Assembly: GCF_000002235.5 (NCBI RefSeq)
Contig: NW_022145605.1
Span: 34,658,159-34,722,158 of the forward strand
DNA length: 64,000 nt
Source of the DNA: Strongylocentrotus purpuratus
Lineage: Eukaryota; Echinodermata; Echinoidea; Camarodonta; Strongylocentrotidae
Direction of reading: 5' to 3'
In this document: one piece after another, positions 12,166 to 44,264 of the stretch
How positions within the stretch are numbered: the first letter of the stretch is position 1
Layout: the number at the start of each line of letters is the position of its first letter
The notes under the pieces: generated by a model
The model's input: only the letters and a program-made list of their open reading frames with translations
Told to the model about the DNA's origin: nothing
The model's database searches: none
Translations under genes and position numbers: made by a program

Positions 12166-12455
12166 CAAATAATGTACGGTATTGGTAATCATTGTTGTAT
12201 TTGCAGTCAGATATACTAAACTTCTATGTTGGGTGTAGATTTATATATCTGTTCTTTAGAAATATACACTCGTATGAATATCTTTTCAAAGTTTTGTCAA
12301 ATCAACTTATTTCTAATGACTAAAAACATTAAACAAAAACTTTCAATAGGGATTGTGTCCATCTTTAAGCACGGTTTTTTTTTACACCAATGAACAATAC
12401 GACCCAAGTATAGGCAGATATGTGAATCTCTATTATACACAAATATATTAGAGAA

Positions 12456-12458
<3 letters not shown>

Positions 12459-12521
<63 letters not shown>

Positions 12522-12658
12522 AGTTATTGATTTAGCGTGTTGACGAAATAGAACCTTCCAGATTCTTCAGTGTCTATAAATATATGTATCTTTTTTTCCA
12601 CAAAAGATATATATGAGATGGAAAGAAAGAGGAAGAAAGAATAGTGTAATAGAGATTT

Positions 12659-12696
<38 letters not shown>
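12459..12696. repeat. GT/GA microsatellites
   Basis: A compound GT then GA repeat at about 12459-12519 and a GA repeat at about 12664-12696, separated by ordinary AT-rich sequence. No gene. Confidence 0.85.
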
Positions 12697-12699
<3 letters not shown>

Positions 12700-13879
12700 G
12701 GAAAGAAAAAAAGTTAGATAGATAGACAGATGAGAGAATAAGAGAGAGAAAAAAGAAAAAAGAGCGAGAGAGTGCGAAAATGACAGAGACTGTGTGTTAT
12801 TTTTCACATAGTCAAATAGTTTCTCTAATTGCGGGCTCTATAGTATTCCCTTGCCTGATATCAACATCTAAAAAATCGTTTATGTTACCGAGAAGGTTTG
12901 TCAGGTTATCTCATATTCTTCATGTAATCTTAATACCATCTTCTTCTTCTTTCTCATTTTTCTTCCTCGTGCATTACACCACCTTTCAGATGTCTAACCG
13001 TCATATCCCCAAACCGAATCTTTGGGGTAATCCCCGAGTTATGAACATGACGTTATGCATGCAGCTAGCACGGTGCAGACTCCCTACACTCCAGTGCCCC
13101 GGTGTGACGGCAGATCTTGTTACCTTGGCGGATCGTGTTCTCGGAACAAAATCTGCCTAGCAGATATCGTGATCAGCAGCGGATATCGTACCCGCTATAA
13201 CCAAATCTGCCGTTAGTGAACACGGCGGATAATGTGCATTGGCGGATTTTGTTCCTATATAGCTACAGGCAGTGGCGAACCTGGCATACCGCGTCAGGGG
13301 GGGGGGGGGGGGTTTGGGGGGGGGAGGGTTTTTTTTTTTGGGGGGGGGAGGGTTTTCCCCCCTCCCACGGTATTTTGATGTTTGCGATCGCGCGATTTCA
13401 TGCATACCCGTACCTTACTTATGTTTTGTTGATTTGAAAAGTCTTCATAATTCGAAAAAGATTGTTTTATTGGGAGGGGGGGGGGGGGTAGGGTTAGGGG
13501 TGTGACACCCAAATTTGCTGCCAACTTTTAAGGGTGCGACGTCATCCAAATTTGCCGATTAACAAATGCATAGCATCTACCACCCTCCTTCCCTATCCTA
13601 AATGTTAATTATTCCATGGTTTAATTAGGCTCTTATCAAATTAAAAAACCTTTTGAAGTAATCATTACCCCCTATAATATTGAAACATGCAACTAATTTG
13701 TTTCTACATCGTGATCGACCTGAAAACAAATACAAAAAAGTAATTAGCCCCCTTTTTGTATCTGAATCCACATATCAGTGATAAAAAATAATCATGCGAG
13801 CGCGAGGCATTACGAACTGATTTTTCCCTCAACAGTGACAGGAACTGGGCTTATGAAGCCCTTCAAAATTTCTGTCGGC

Positions 13880-13921
13880 AAATGCGTCACTCTTTTCCTC
13901 TTTCCTTCCCTACTTCTTTCA

Positions 13922-13957
<36 letters not shown>

Positions 13958-14232
13958 TTTTTCTTTCTCCTTTTCTTTCCTTTCTTTCCCTGTTTTCTTC
14001 TTTTCTTTCTTTTTCTTTCAGTTTCTTTCCTTTCGTTTCCCTTTTCTCTTTTCTTCTTTTCTTTCTTTTTCTTTTTCTTTCCTTTCGTTTCCCTTTTCTC
14101 TTTTCTTCTTTTCTTTCTTTTTCTTTTTCCTTCCTTTCTTTTCCCTTTTCTCTTTTCTTCTTTTCTTTCTCTTTCTTTTTCGTCGGGGGGGGGGGGGGGG
14201 GGGGGGCAATCCGGCCCCTTCCCCCCCCCCCC
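13880..14232. repeat. Polypyrimidine minisatellite followed by poly-G
   Basis: About 300 bp of almost pure C/T on the plus strand, with a 52 bp period visible from the CCTTTC phrase at 14029, 14081 and 14133. It is followed by a G run of about 21 and a C run of about 12. Long frames on both strands (Phe/Ser/Leu or Lys/Arg/Glu) are compositional artefacts. Confidence 0.85.
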
Positions 14233-14819
14233 ATAGGTACGCTAGTGGCTACAGGACATGGTCTGATAATTATATCGTGAATAACATGGCGGATTGCTAG
14301 ACTTAAATTGTCTGATTTGTTCGTATTGGACATCGAATCTGTAGGCTATTCCGAAAAGCATCCCCCCTTTATTGCATTGACGCCCACAGGCGACAAAGCC
14401 TGGTTGTCTCTCTTTCTTCTTGTCCATTCTTCTTGTCCATCGTTCTAATTTTATGTTAAAACCAGCATAATTGACATTTTGGCATTTTTGTTTTATTTAT
14501 GCCCGAGTGGGTCTAATGGCCTCTAGAGGCCTATACATAAGACCTCCTCCCCAACTGCTGTTTTAACAGAAATAAATCATAATTTAATTACGTATTTATT
14601 TCATTTCATTAAACATTTTTCCTGTGATCCAGTCTCTGTGCTTTTTCATTTTCTTTCTTTTCATTTATAACTAAAATGAAGGCAGATATGGGAAGGGTCA
14701 TGATTGGTTAGAGCAAATTGACGTGTTTGTTTGGAATCTTTCAAACTTTTGTATTACTGCATTTGTTAGCCAATAAAACCTTTTAGAATAAAACAACCTG
14801 ACTCCCATAGTAGCGTTTT

Positions 14820-14872
14820 AAACATTGGTAAGCCCCCCCCCCCCCCCCAAAAAAAAAAAAAAAAAAAAAAAC
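14820..14872. repeat. C-run/A-run junction
   Basis: A C homopolymer of about 16 is followed immediately by an A homopolymer of about 24. The same arrangement occurs at 5420 and 52341. Such junctions may be tails or ends of inserted repeats. Confidence 0.7.
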
Positions 14873-16705
14873 AGATTCCTTTGATTTTATATGATAAATT
14901 GCAAGAAATAGAAATTATCAACGGCTTCGATCATTTCTTTAAAAATAGATTTATAAGCTAATAAAACAATATAGACCTAATAAACTTAAATTTGTTTTAC
15001 CCCTATTTTCAAACTATTCTCGAATCCTTACAGAGTATAATTCAGGTTATTCTGCCACCTTTAGAAGTTGTCCGCATCCAATAGACGAAAAGGATTATAT
15101 TGTATTTCTTTATCAATTTAAAATTTGCCATTACTGTGCATCCCTTACAGATTTATAACATTTTTTTTTATTCGGTTGTACTGATTACGAAACTTGAATT
15201 GTGGGGCCGGGGGGGGGGGGGTGATCGAGGCTCTTTGCATCATCCCATATCCTCCCTTCATTTTTTTTTTGGGGGGGGGAAGTGGGGGGAGTGAACTTTA
15301 AGGTCACTCTACATGATAGAAAAAACAGATTTTAAATATCATAAACTATTTTCTTAATTGTAATGGGTTTCATCAGTATAGTTATTGTTCAATACTGTAA
15401 AGACAGTGTAGGACACGGGCGAGCTGATGTGGATAGCGAATTTTTGGAATCATTGGAATTTTTATTTCAAAATAATTATAGCGCAAATTCCCTCACAGTC
15501 ATCGTCCTTTCATTAAAACTAACGGTGTAGCGTTTTGGGAAAATAAACCTTGAATTTTTGGTACACCTGCCCTCGCTTTCTATCAGCACAAATAGTGAAG
15601 ATATAGCAATTCTGATACAGAAAGAGAAAAAGATTTGCGAGCGAGCGAGCAAGCCAAAATAATGAAGTTTTTTTTCACAGAAATGTTTTTTCTTCTTTTT
15701 CATCCAGCATAATTCTATTGTCAAGGAGGGGTGTACAAATTGGCGATTATGGAGGAGGATTATTGTTTACTTTCCTTCATAAGACACAAAGTGTAATATA
15801 CATGTTGGTCGCCTTTCTATCACAATGGATTACCATCTTTATCAGAAAGGAACTTGGATTATGATAGTGATCGAGAACATACTTTGTGAGCAAGCGAGTG
15901 ATCTGGAATTTTTTTTTAAACTTCGTCATAGAACGCTTGTTTTTATATCCAGAGATATTTTTTATTCATATATAAATTGACTTTTTGAAATAGTGATAAA
16001 AAATATCATCATTGTCTGGAATATACTGTTACAATGAAGATCCTGGTGATAAATACAATGAAAATAAATAGTGCTTGAATGAAATAAGTATAACTAGAGA
16101 TGATATATTCCTTTCCCTTAACTAAGATATTACCTTTAAATAAACTGATTTGAAGTACGGTGTTAAGAGAAAACTCTTAATAAGAGCGGCCTCGATCTTG
16201 CTCGAACTCGTACTCGCACTCAGCATCCATGGTGGTATACAGTATAGTACTACGGTACACATGCAATTGCAATCGCACGCAGCCTAGCCAGCATGCATGC
16301 ATGCAGCAAGCGGAGACCGTATACCACTCATAAAAACGATACCTTCAGAATGGAACGATAGCTGCAAAACGGAACACTATCTGCCAGCCACTCTGCGTGG
16401 TGGGTTACAATATCTGCCGGCAGATTTTGTGACGGGAACAATATCTGCCGGCGGATTTTGTTCCGCGAACACGATCCGCCAGTCACACTAAACGCCGTCA
16501 CACCGGCACGCGAGGCTGTGCGGTCGGTGCAACCCTGGCAACAGAGTAACACCGGGAGTGATTCACCCATCCATTGAGCAAGTAAGGGGGTATTACGTAA
16601 TCGTCTTGGAACTGGCCTGTGTATATATCCATCTCGAGCTAAATTGAGGGTCTAACGACATCGAGCGAGCCCGGGAATCACCAGAGAGTGGAACTGATTG
16701 GTAGA

Positions 16706-16869
16706 TATAAAAGGGGGCTAGCCTGGTAGATGGGGGACCACATTCCATTTCATCTCTTATCGTGGCTGGCTTCACCCGCTCCTGCTGCTTCTTAGAACTT
16801 CATCATTTTTTTTCACCGAAGAGTCTCAAATTTATGGAAATCTGAACAGATTTTCATCCTGACATTTCG
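16706..16869 (+). promoter_or_regulatory. TATA promoter and probable 5'UTR exon of the ABCC10-like gene
   Basis: TATAAAA at 16706-16712 lies in sequence of higher GC content than its surroundings. Initiation would be expected near 16735-16745. The downstream sequence runs to a strong donor, CG/GTGAGT, at 16870. The next acceptor (TTCCAG, ending at 19363) sits 19 bases before the transporter ATG. I infer a non-coding first exon of about 130 bp and a 2.5 kb first intron; transcript data would settle it. Confidence 0.5.
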
Positions 16870-17277
16870 GTGAGTCATACAGAATTCTGCTTGTAAATCA
16901 AGACAAACGGGTTGTCTTACTATATAGAATACCGGTACCTCTAATAATTTCTTGACATCTAATTCTCTAGCAACAGTGTAGCAGTGATTTTGGGGGATAA
17001 ATGCTTAGCTTTACATTTTAAAGTTGGTATCCGAGTCACAAATTTTTCGCTGCATTTATTCAATGCATTTCAATTTTAAATGCTGCCTCGAAAATTTAAT
17101 CCAGACTCCACAGGCCGAAGAATATGTATATGTTTTAGTCGTTATTGATTATTCATTTACCGGTATTCATTTCCTTACTTATTTATTTGACTAAGGGATA
17201 CATTTGTTAATTGTGTTACAGTCATTTATTTGTTAGTTTTTTTTTTTATCTATTCTACTTACATATTCATTCATTAA

Positions 17278-17336
17278 TTTATTCATTCAATTCATTCATT
17301 CATTCATTCATTCATTCATTCATTCATTCATTCATT
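17278..17336. repeat. ATTC tetranucleotide microsatellite
   Basis: About 14 tandem copies of ATTC/TTCA in the putative first intron of the transporter gene. Confidence 0.9.
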
Positions 17337-17469
17337 TTATCTATATATTTATATGGGGCGGTTCTCACTTTGTAATAACACATGAGAGCACTGTCTGCTA
17401 CGTTGCCTTTCATAACACATTTTAAATGGTGGGCTTGTGGTGGTGTGTATATGTGTGTGTGTTTGTGGG

Positions 17470-17625
17470 GATTCGTCACACTGGTGTCACCTTAACAATA
17501 TGCGGACTGTCACTCATTATGTTAGGTATGGGTTCGAATCTCTGCCACAGGTAGTACCGACTTTCTTAAATTGGCAAACATCAATATATCTACATTTGCC
17601 ACTCTCGACACAGGAGTAGTAATTA
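17470..17625 (+). mobile_element. tRNA-derived SINE, ACATTTGCCACTCT family
   Basis: A B-box-like GGGTTCGAATCTC is followed by the family tail CTACATTTGCCACTCTCGAC. The same arrangement recurs at 23905, 29390 (tail) and 63006, with a diverged copy at 24722. Confidence 0.6.
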
Positions 17626-18567
17626 GGAACCAAGTGTCATGCGTGGCAGACACGCACTGAGAGAAATTGATAGTCATTTATAATCATAATTATGTCGCTG
17701 ATCGGGGGTGGAGGGGGGGGGGGGGGGGTGTGAGGGCACGACATTCCCCTCGGCAAAACCTAATGAGGCATATTTTAAGTACACTTCGAGTATAACAAGA
17801 AAATTTGCTTAAAAATTGTACATCACACCTGAAATTTTCTTTATTCTTTTCTTGTCTTTCATCCACTAATTTGTTAACTTCTTATGTCCCTAAAAAAAAT
17901 GGCCACAATAAAAAGACACCCCTGAACTCTGATGGCTCTTAATTTTCTGTCGTCAGAGAATAACCAGTTATTCCCTCCGGTCACAGCCAAAGCCAAATTC
18001 ATTATTATTACTGAGATAATTAGTGTTGTTGTAATCAATTTCATCATCAGTAATATTAATATTATTTCTCATTTATTTCTCATTCATTTCTTCTTTTTCT
18101 TCTTCTGCCAAAACATGGGCCGGTCGGTCGGAAATATATTTTTTTAAAACTTTTTTTCTTTCTATCTTCTCCCTCTTTACGCTGATATTTTTCAGTTTTG
18201 AATGCATTAATATTTTTTTTCTCTAAAAAACGGTTTAAAAAACGACTTTTAAAAAAAGCCGACCGTTTATTTCAAGATTTTTGGGTCGGTCGCAAAGGGC
18301 AATACAACATCTTTTTGTTAGGCCTTATCAATATTATTAATGATATTAGCATTATTATCGTTATTATCATTATTGCTTTTATCAATATTATAATTGTTGC
18401 TAAGAAATGAAATATATCAGGGTGCATTGCTAGAATGCAACGTTTTTATATACACTGCAAAGGCAAATTCTTTTTATTCAGGGAGGGGGGTGGTGAGGAT
18501 TGTACCCTCACAAACGCTATCCTACTTGCTGTCACCACGATCTCTTGCTTGTTGCCCCCCTACCTGG

Positions 18568-18780
18568 GGGTGTTTCACAAAGACTAAGATCGACTTTAAG
18601 TTGGACTTAACTATGGCAGGCCGTTCATGCCACTGCATGGTCACAAATCTACAGAATTTTCATTTTTTGATATTTCATTATTGAAGTAAAAAGTATTATC
18701 TAAAGATCATAATGGTGAGAGCAAACGGTGGCATGAACGGCCTGCCATAATAAAGTCCAACTTAAAGTTGATCTGACAAC
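18568..18780. mobile_element. MITE, GGGTGTTTCACAAAG family, copy 1
   Basis: The left arm GGGTGTTTCACAAAGACTAA, then TTAAGTTGGACTTAACTATG and GGCCGTTCATGCCAC, is mirrored on the right by GTGGCATGAACGGCCTGCC and AAGTCCAACTTAAAG. The outermost right end is degraded. About 210 bp, non-coding. Other copies: 26274-26450 and 27756-28046. Confidence 0.75.
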
Positions 18781-19382
18781 CACAACGATTGGAACCCCCC
18801 GGCATGCTCGGATAGAAATATTCAGTTCTCTATGGGGACTTGAATCAATTTTCTTTTTTTACTTGACTCATTATTTCATCGTACTTGTTTTCAGTGACTG
18901 GTTGTTTTATGCAAAATAATCATTTTGTTTCTTATCCATATTTCTTTCTATCGTAATTGCATTGTCTTGTATTTATACATTTTAACTTGCACGTGAAAGG
19001 AAAATTTAACAAATTTATGTGTTACCGTCTATACTGACTACATATCATATTTAAATATTATTATGTTATACTGTATTAAAAGGCGAATAATAATGAACAT
19101 TCCTGACGTGCTGTACAGTAACAATAGAAAAATAATAGAGTTTTGACATGAAATTGAGCGGCTATTGAAAAACAAGGCCAGTAATGACCAACATCAAAAA
19201 CGTTTCCCAAGCTACTTTGATTGTATTTCAATTTAATTATTTCCTATGCCATTATGTAAGATCATTAAAAGTTACAACAAATAACACAGGGTAACTTTTT
19301 AAACGTGACTATTTCCTTTTCTTTTCTTTTGACTTTTGTCTTTTGCCTGTAAAATGATTCCAGGACCTGTAAAGCAAACGAG

Positions 19383-38954
<19,572 letters not shown>

Positions 38955-39011
38955 TCATATCTGATAGAGTATAATAATGTTTTAGAGAGGAACAGATCAA
39001 GTTGACGTCTT

Positions 39012-39165
39012 CATCAGGCTATTAAGAAGCAGTTCCATGATGACACCATCCTAACTATTGCCCATCGTGTTAACACTCTTCGGGAAAGTGATCTTAAAGG
39101 TGAAATACGGTCGAAAAGTAATCATATCTTATAAAGTATATGTTTTTAGAGAGGCTTTAGCCTTA
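39012..39165 (+). pseudogene. Partial tandem duplicate of the transporter last exon and 3'UTR
   Basis: About 60 bp after the stop codon the sequence again encodes [18 protein letters not shown] and NTLRESD, matching [18 protein letters not shown] of exon 18. It then jumps to ACGGTCGAAAAGTAATCATA, matching the region around the real stop codon. The copy lacks Walker B and the segment between D-loop and tail, so it is a non-functional remnant within or beyond the 3'UTR. Confidence 0.75.
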
Positions 39166-39625
39166 AGTTTAGGGTGCATATTTAGTTTTTATTTCTTAAG
39201 GTTTGTTCAGATGTGTCGCGGTAAATCGCCACAAAAAATTGCAACTGTGCTCAACCAAAGTTCCGCGCATATTTACTGGGCGCTGTCAGTCTGTGTTAAA
39301 TGATACAGAACTGTGAAGCATAGTACACTTGCGTCATCATTAATTTTTTTTTTTTTTAAATCCCGCGGTTTACCGTTTCATATCTAAACGAAGATTTGAT
39401 TTTTATTATTGAATATCTTATCACTTAATTTCATATCCATTATATTTCAAATATAAAGTAATGTGTTTGTATATTATATTGAAAGTACATTAACAGTAAG
39501 TAATACTTTTTTTTCTATTAAGGTACAAAGTGTCTTTTTCAAAAAAGTCATGTTGTCATTTATGTTTGTGATGCAGTTTATTGCAATGACCAAATTGATT
39601 AAGGCCGGCACTATCAATTTCCTTT

Positions 39626-39780
39626 GGCATATATAATTGATCTGGTATCGAATGAGGCTGGAACCTTAACCTTGATATGCCATGTAAGCTGTGTACATTT
39701 TATGGCATATATAATTGATCTGGTAGCAAATGAGGCTGGAACCTAATCTTAACATACTATGTAAGTTGTGTTTAAATATT
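39626..39780 (+). repeat. 78 bp tandem repeat, two copies
   Basis: GGCATATATAATTGATCTGG, then AATGAGGCTGGAACCT and TATGTAAG, occurs twice with period 78 in the intergenic region between the convergent transporter and F-box genes. Confidence 0.85.
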
Positions 39781-39882
39781 TATCACATAATGTTGATCTT
39801 ATTTATTTTCTTTGATAATTTCAAGTTTCAAATTCAAGCTTACGCTGTTGCCCTCCTACATGTATATCTAACCTATGTTTAA

Positions 39883-40386
39883 GGTAATACAAAGTTTTGG
39901 TATGGGGTCATGAATTTGGTTCAAATGAACATATTGGACGCATATGCAGTCCTACAATATTCAGTGATCGTTGTCGCGATTGAAATCGAGTCTAAAGTTA
40001 TGAAATTGTAAATTATAAACTCTTTATGTTGAATAGCTCCCTCTCAAGGTCAAGATATTAATTAAGCTATACAACAATGTTTCCTGGCTAAAATCTACCG
40101 ATTAGTTGCTCCCGTTCGGAAATTATATATCTCAACTACATATTCTGAAATTTTCATGGTCGCAGCTACCATTGTACGGCAGTAGGCGCTATTTGAAATT
40201 TATCAAAATTTACCGGGAGTATACCAGGAAAAATTTTATATTTCAATTTTTCTCGAAAGCAGAGGTAGTTTAGGGGCTAAATTTTTTTGTGGTAATAATA
40301 CATCCATAGGGGCATCCAAATATATCAAAATTGTAAAGAATCACTATCCACCCAATTTCAAAATTTCCCAAAACTTTGTATTACCT
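39883..40386. mobile_element. TTAA-flanked MITE, AGGTAATACAAAGTTTTGG ends
   Basis: The inverted ends GGTAATACAAAGTTTTGG and CCAAAACTTTGTATTACCT are bordered on both sides by TTAA (39879-39882 and 40387-40390). It is about 504 bp and non-coding. A TTAA target is used by piggyBac and Kolobok transposons, so this is probably a non-autonomous member of one of them. A second copy, inverted, starts at 63585. Confidence 0.8.
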
Positions 40387-41601
40387 TTAAGTACGGATTC
40401 AACATGGTCATTTTATTACATATGTTCATATATATCCAATCATGCAATGTAATAGAAAAATGTATCAATTCATAATCATATTCATGAAAATTTTAATTTG
40501 AAAAAAAAGAATAATCAGGAAACCAATCAATTCGAATTTGAACATAAAATAGAATGACACTGATTAGTCCAAAACACCATAAGATGCATGATAATGTCTA
40601 AATTCTTCAAAAAGAAAGAATTTTCTTACTTTGGCTTCTACTTGACAATTTGGAATATGATTATGATAGTTCAAACTGTATCCGAAATTTCGTAAATCTC
40701 TTTTTAACACAGTGTCAACATTTTTCTTTAAGGATATTTTTAAAATGTTCATGATGATATCGTGTATCGAAATTACCCTTGATTGAAAATAAGGCATACT
40801 GAGAATCAGATCATTCATAAAATACGTGAGTAATTTCATGCTTTGTGCTTTGTATTGTATTACATCCATCATTAAAATATGTGTGGTTTGACTTTACAAA
40901 TGGTTATTTTGTGAGTATTGTATTGTTTAAAATCATGTTCGACTTTAGTTTGTGGTGATGCGGTTGAGCTGCGAAAAGGAAATGTAAAATTTCACAGGGA
41001 AATACTAAATTTGGGTTTTGGTTCTTCAAATGCCACAGTCGGGGTAGGCCTTATATTGGTGTTAAAAAACAGAAGAAAGAGATTCAGAGAGATAGAATGA
41101 GAGAGAGGGAGAGAGAGAGAGAGAGAGAACAAAAACGTGGAAGTGACAATTGGTCATTTATGTATTAGGGGGTAGTCAAACAAGACACGATTCAAGAAAA
41201 GTTATTTCGTCAACACTGAGTATTTTTTATGTTTTAATAATCACTTCATTGTAATCATTATTTTGTTAACGGACTTGATAGATGTTTATCAACATAAGTT
41301 ACGTCATTTGATTGGTTGCAATTTCCCTTCAGACAATCAATAGAATTTGATTACACTGCAATAAATGTGTATATTCATTGCAACGCGAAGCTGTTCCTAC
41401 CCAATCTTTTAATTATCTATTTTCATAATCGTGGACGAAATATCTACGGAACGTAGCCTTAAATGAATTCTATCTAGATGTTGTCCCATTCATCATTCCA
41501 AACTACTATTTTAATTATGTTCCTAATCGTCCTTCGCTGTATCCTCCGTCCCAGCCTACTATATTCTATCAATATTTCCCATAATGACCTTTGATAAATT
41601 G

Positions 41602-44264
41602 TTAATTATGTACTCGGCGGGGTTCACGAAATTCCAGTGGCAGGGGAAAAAACATGGGTTCGATGACGAGCTCGTACATGAGATCGAATCTCGAGAACAC
41701 CGGGCGGAATTCTTCGACGACGAAAGCCTCGTCTTCGTAGGGCTCAATCGGCGAGCTCGTCACCAGCATCCGTAGTGTGGTCAACGTCGGACGTAGTCCG
41801 CGACGAACGAAGTTGATGTCTAGAAACTCGAAGACATCGTGGATGATATGCCAACGAAGGCGACCTCGAACCTCCAGGTGTTTGAGTTTAGGGCTGTCTC
41901 GGATGATGTCGATGAAGCCACGCCCGTAAAGTTTGTAGCACGGCGACACATCGATGACTACCTTTTCAATAGTCTGCATAAATGAAGGATCGAAATTATA
42001 TATTTACAGGAGAATTCAATCACATAGTATTAATAACTCTACTTCTTTAACCAAGTCTGTTTTTAATAAAGAACTTCGTTTGCCATAATTCTCCTATAAG
42101 TTAATGCATTTTTCTAACAAACATAGGTTTTTATTGGGAAAAAGTACAAAAAAATGATCTGAGACGTTGAAAAGTAGTTACATATGATTCAAGGGTTAAT
42201 ATTTTTTTAAAACAAAATTCCATCTAGTGATGCAACCATTTAGATAACACGAGTATTCTAAATCATACTTACATTATTGAGATAACGTGAGACGTATTTC
42301 AGTGTTCTATCTGGTTGAAAAGAATCGTCATTGTGTCCAACCACACTCAAGGTATGAAGTGGCATCTGAGGCGTCAGCACACGCTGGATGTCGTTCAAAC
42401 GAATGACTCCAAGCAGAGAAAACTCCACTTTACATTTGGACATCGTTCCCGAGAACGCCCTCCATGCCGGTGTACCGATGATATGGTTCAGGTTTTCACC
42501 TCGGATGCATCTCACATGGAGAAATTCCAAAGCGCCGTTGCTCTGCTCGGCGAGGTTCATCAACAGTCCGTCGGACAGAGCAGAGTAATTCATAGTCAGT
42601 TGTACAAGATTAACAAACCGTGGTAAAGTTGCTGCAAATTCCGAACTCTGGTGGATGGGCGCTCCGGGTCGAAATAGTTCTTCGATATCCAGGGCTTTTA
42701 AGGCTTTTGCTGATTTCTCGCTAGCAGCTTGAAGTAACACTATCCCCTCCTCACACGTCATACCGCCGTAGTTCAGATCCAAGTAGTGGAGTTTCCCCTG
42801 CCTGCCGAGGAAGCGACGTGCAGAACGAATTATGCCTTGACGCGCACGCCCACCCGGTATGCCGCGAAAATGAATATGGAATTTCAACTCCGTCAGAGAC
42901 AGTTCCTTCAGCTGAACCTTCTGCCGGTAGAGTTCGGCGAAGATGGATGTGAAGGCGCGCTGGAACTTTCGAACGTGGCGTAAGCTCCGTAGTCCACTGG
43001 ATAGATGAAGACGGTTGAGGTAGCGACCGAGGATGTTGGCGTAGTTGACATGGCGACGGTCTTTGAAGTTTCCCCGGAGTCTGATGATGCGATGGCGCCA
43101 TAACCTAGGAGCTCTTAGAATCACCCGCTTCCAGTTCGTGCAAACCTACAGAACAAGGAATTGATAGAACTCTGTCACGTCAAAGCTAAGAAAGATAACA
43201 AAAGTCCTATTCCGGACTACACACCCCCAAGAAAGATTACCGAGTCAGAGTCCTTTTCAGGACTCCTCAAACATTTTTCTCTCCCTCTCACATGGTGCAC
43301 CCGCAAGCCTACTGTATCTGTCACATCAGTATATCGGCATACGTGAAAACTCAGTTTCCTTTGACCATGTCTGAGTTGGTCTTAAAATATCTCCCACTAT
43401 ACATGATTAGATCTATGATGGGTCGAAGCGATAGCTGAGCCCCCATTGGGAAATTAGAACAATAAAGGAGAGGGAGGGGTTGGGGGAGGGGGGGGGGGAG
43501 TGTCATGTAATTATTTTAGCCACCTCCCCACTATATAAGATCAACACCAGTGAGGGAATTCAGGAAGGCCGTGTGTGATTCTCGGGAGACAAAAAAGTGT
43601 CTGTAAAATTGTCAAAAATTTGTCGAAAACTGTTTTTCTCTTCCCTTTCTGACAATCAGAGTAAAAAGTGATATTATTGGTTAAATGGACATGTTACAAA
43701 TCTGTGTAAGTTTTAATTCCCCCACATTTGTCTATACCCTCAATCACATCATGATAATTATAAGTAGGCCTACTCATTTATTTCCCCCACATTCTTCTCC
43801 TGCAACTCACATCCCTTTTCACTTTTCTCCCCCTCTCCCTTTCTCTTCTTTTTCATTTTTAAAAATTTTCATTCAAAATAGAAGATGATGAAGAAGAAGA
43901 AGAAAAAAAAAAAAAATCGAATTATTTGTGAATTACTCACCAGTGACATTTCAGATTTATCCCACTGTGACAAATTAGATGCTATCTTTGCCAAGATGAC
44001 ATCGGGTATATAATCCCAATGAATTTTCTCCTCCTCCTCCTCTTCTCCAACACCTACGATTTCCTCCCCATCACAAAGCAGTTCTCCAAACGGTTCTAGA
44101 TCAATAAATTCGTTGCCTTGATGCGATGTCCCGGGTAAGCTATTTTCTCCACAATCAAATTGAAATGTCACATCATTTATGCTGACTTCATTTACCGGCA
44201 TTTCATCTTCTCCTAAAAAAATTATGTCAGATTCGCGGTCCCTGTCTTGATCCAAAACTTCCAT
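41602..44264 (-). CDS. FBXO39-like: F-box protein, FBXO39-like, three exons
   Basis: Minus-strand exons 44264-43941, 43145-42273 and 41973-41602 join in phase 0 to encode 522 residues. Joining exons 1 and 2 restores a canonical F-box at about residues 83-125: WDYIPDVILAKIASNLSQWD, then SLVCTNWKRV and APRLWRHRI. The C-terminal part resembles FBXO39, with blocks such as LHYLDLNYGGMTCEEG, NLVQLTMNYSALSDGLLMNL and FLDINFVRRGL, an LRR-like region. F-box proteins bind SKP1 and recruit substrates to SCF ubiquitin ligases; the substrate is unknown. Exon 1 encodes an acidic N-terminal extension absent from human FBXO39, with DIIFLGEDE and EEIVGVGEEEEEE. The 101-103-residue plus-strand frames opposite exon 2 are shadows. 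Confidence 0.85.

Larger units (their letters stand above)
13099..16505. mobile_element. 3.4 kb terminal-inverted-repeat element, non-autonomous
   Basis: The left end begins CCGGTGTGACGGC and the right end is its inverse, GCCGTCACACCGG. The pairing extends about 62 bp at roughly 80 percent, including TGGCGGATCGTGTTC and GGAACAAAATC on both arms. Subterminal copies of GGCGGATTTTGTTCC lie at both ends. I see no target duplication and no transposase frame. The interior contains poly-G runs, a 52 bp-period pyrimidine block (13880-14180), and AT-rich sequence with GCGAGCGAGC motifs. It is probably a composite that has absorbed other repeats. Confidence 0.55.

Noticed and set aside
13778-14333. Open frames of 132-152 codons, Ser/Leu/Phe-rich or Lys/Arg/Glu-rich
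   Set aside because: They come from the polypyrimidine minisatellite and poly-G tract.
40564-40872. 102-codon minus-strand frame between convergent genes
   Set aside because: AT-rich composition, no motif, no related copy or splice signal noticed.
42315-42626. 103-codon plus-strand frame
   Set aside because: It is antisense to F-box gene exon 2, which carries the recognisable FBXO39-like sequence.
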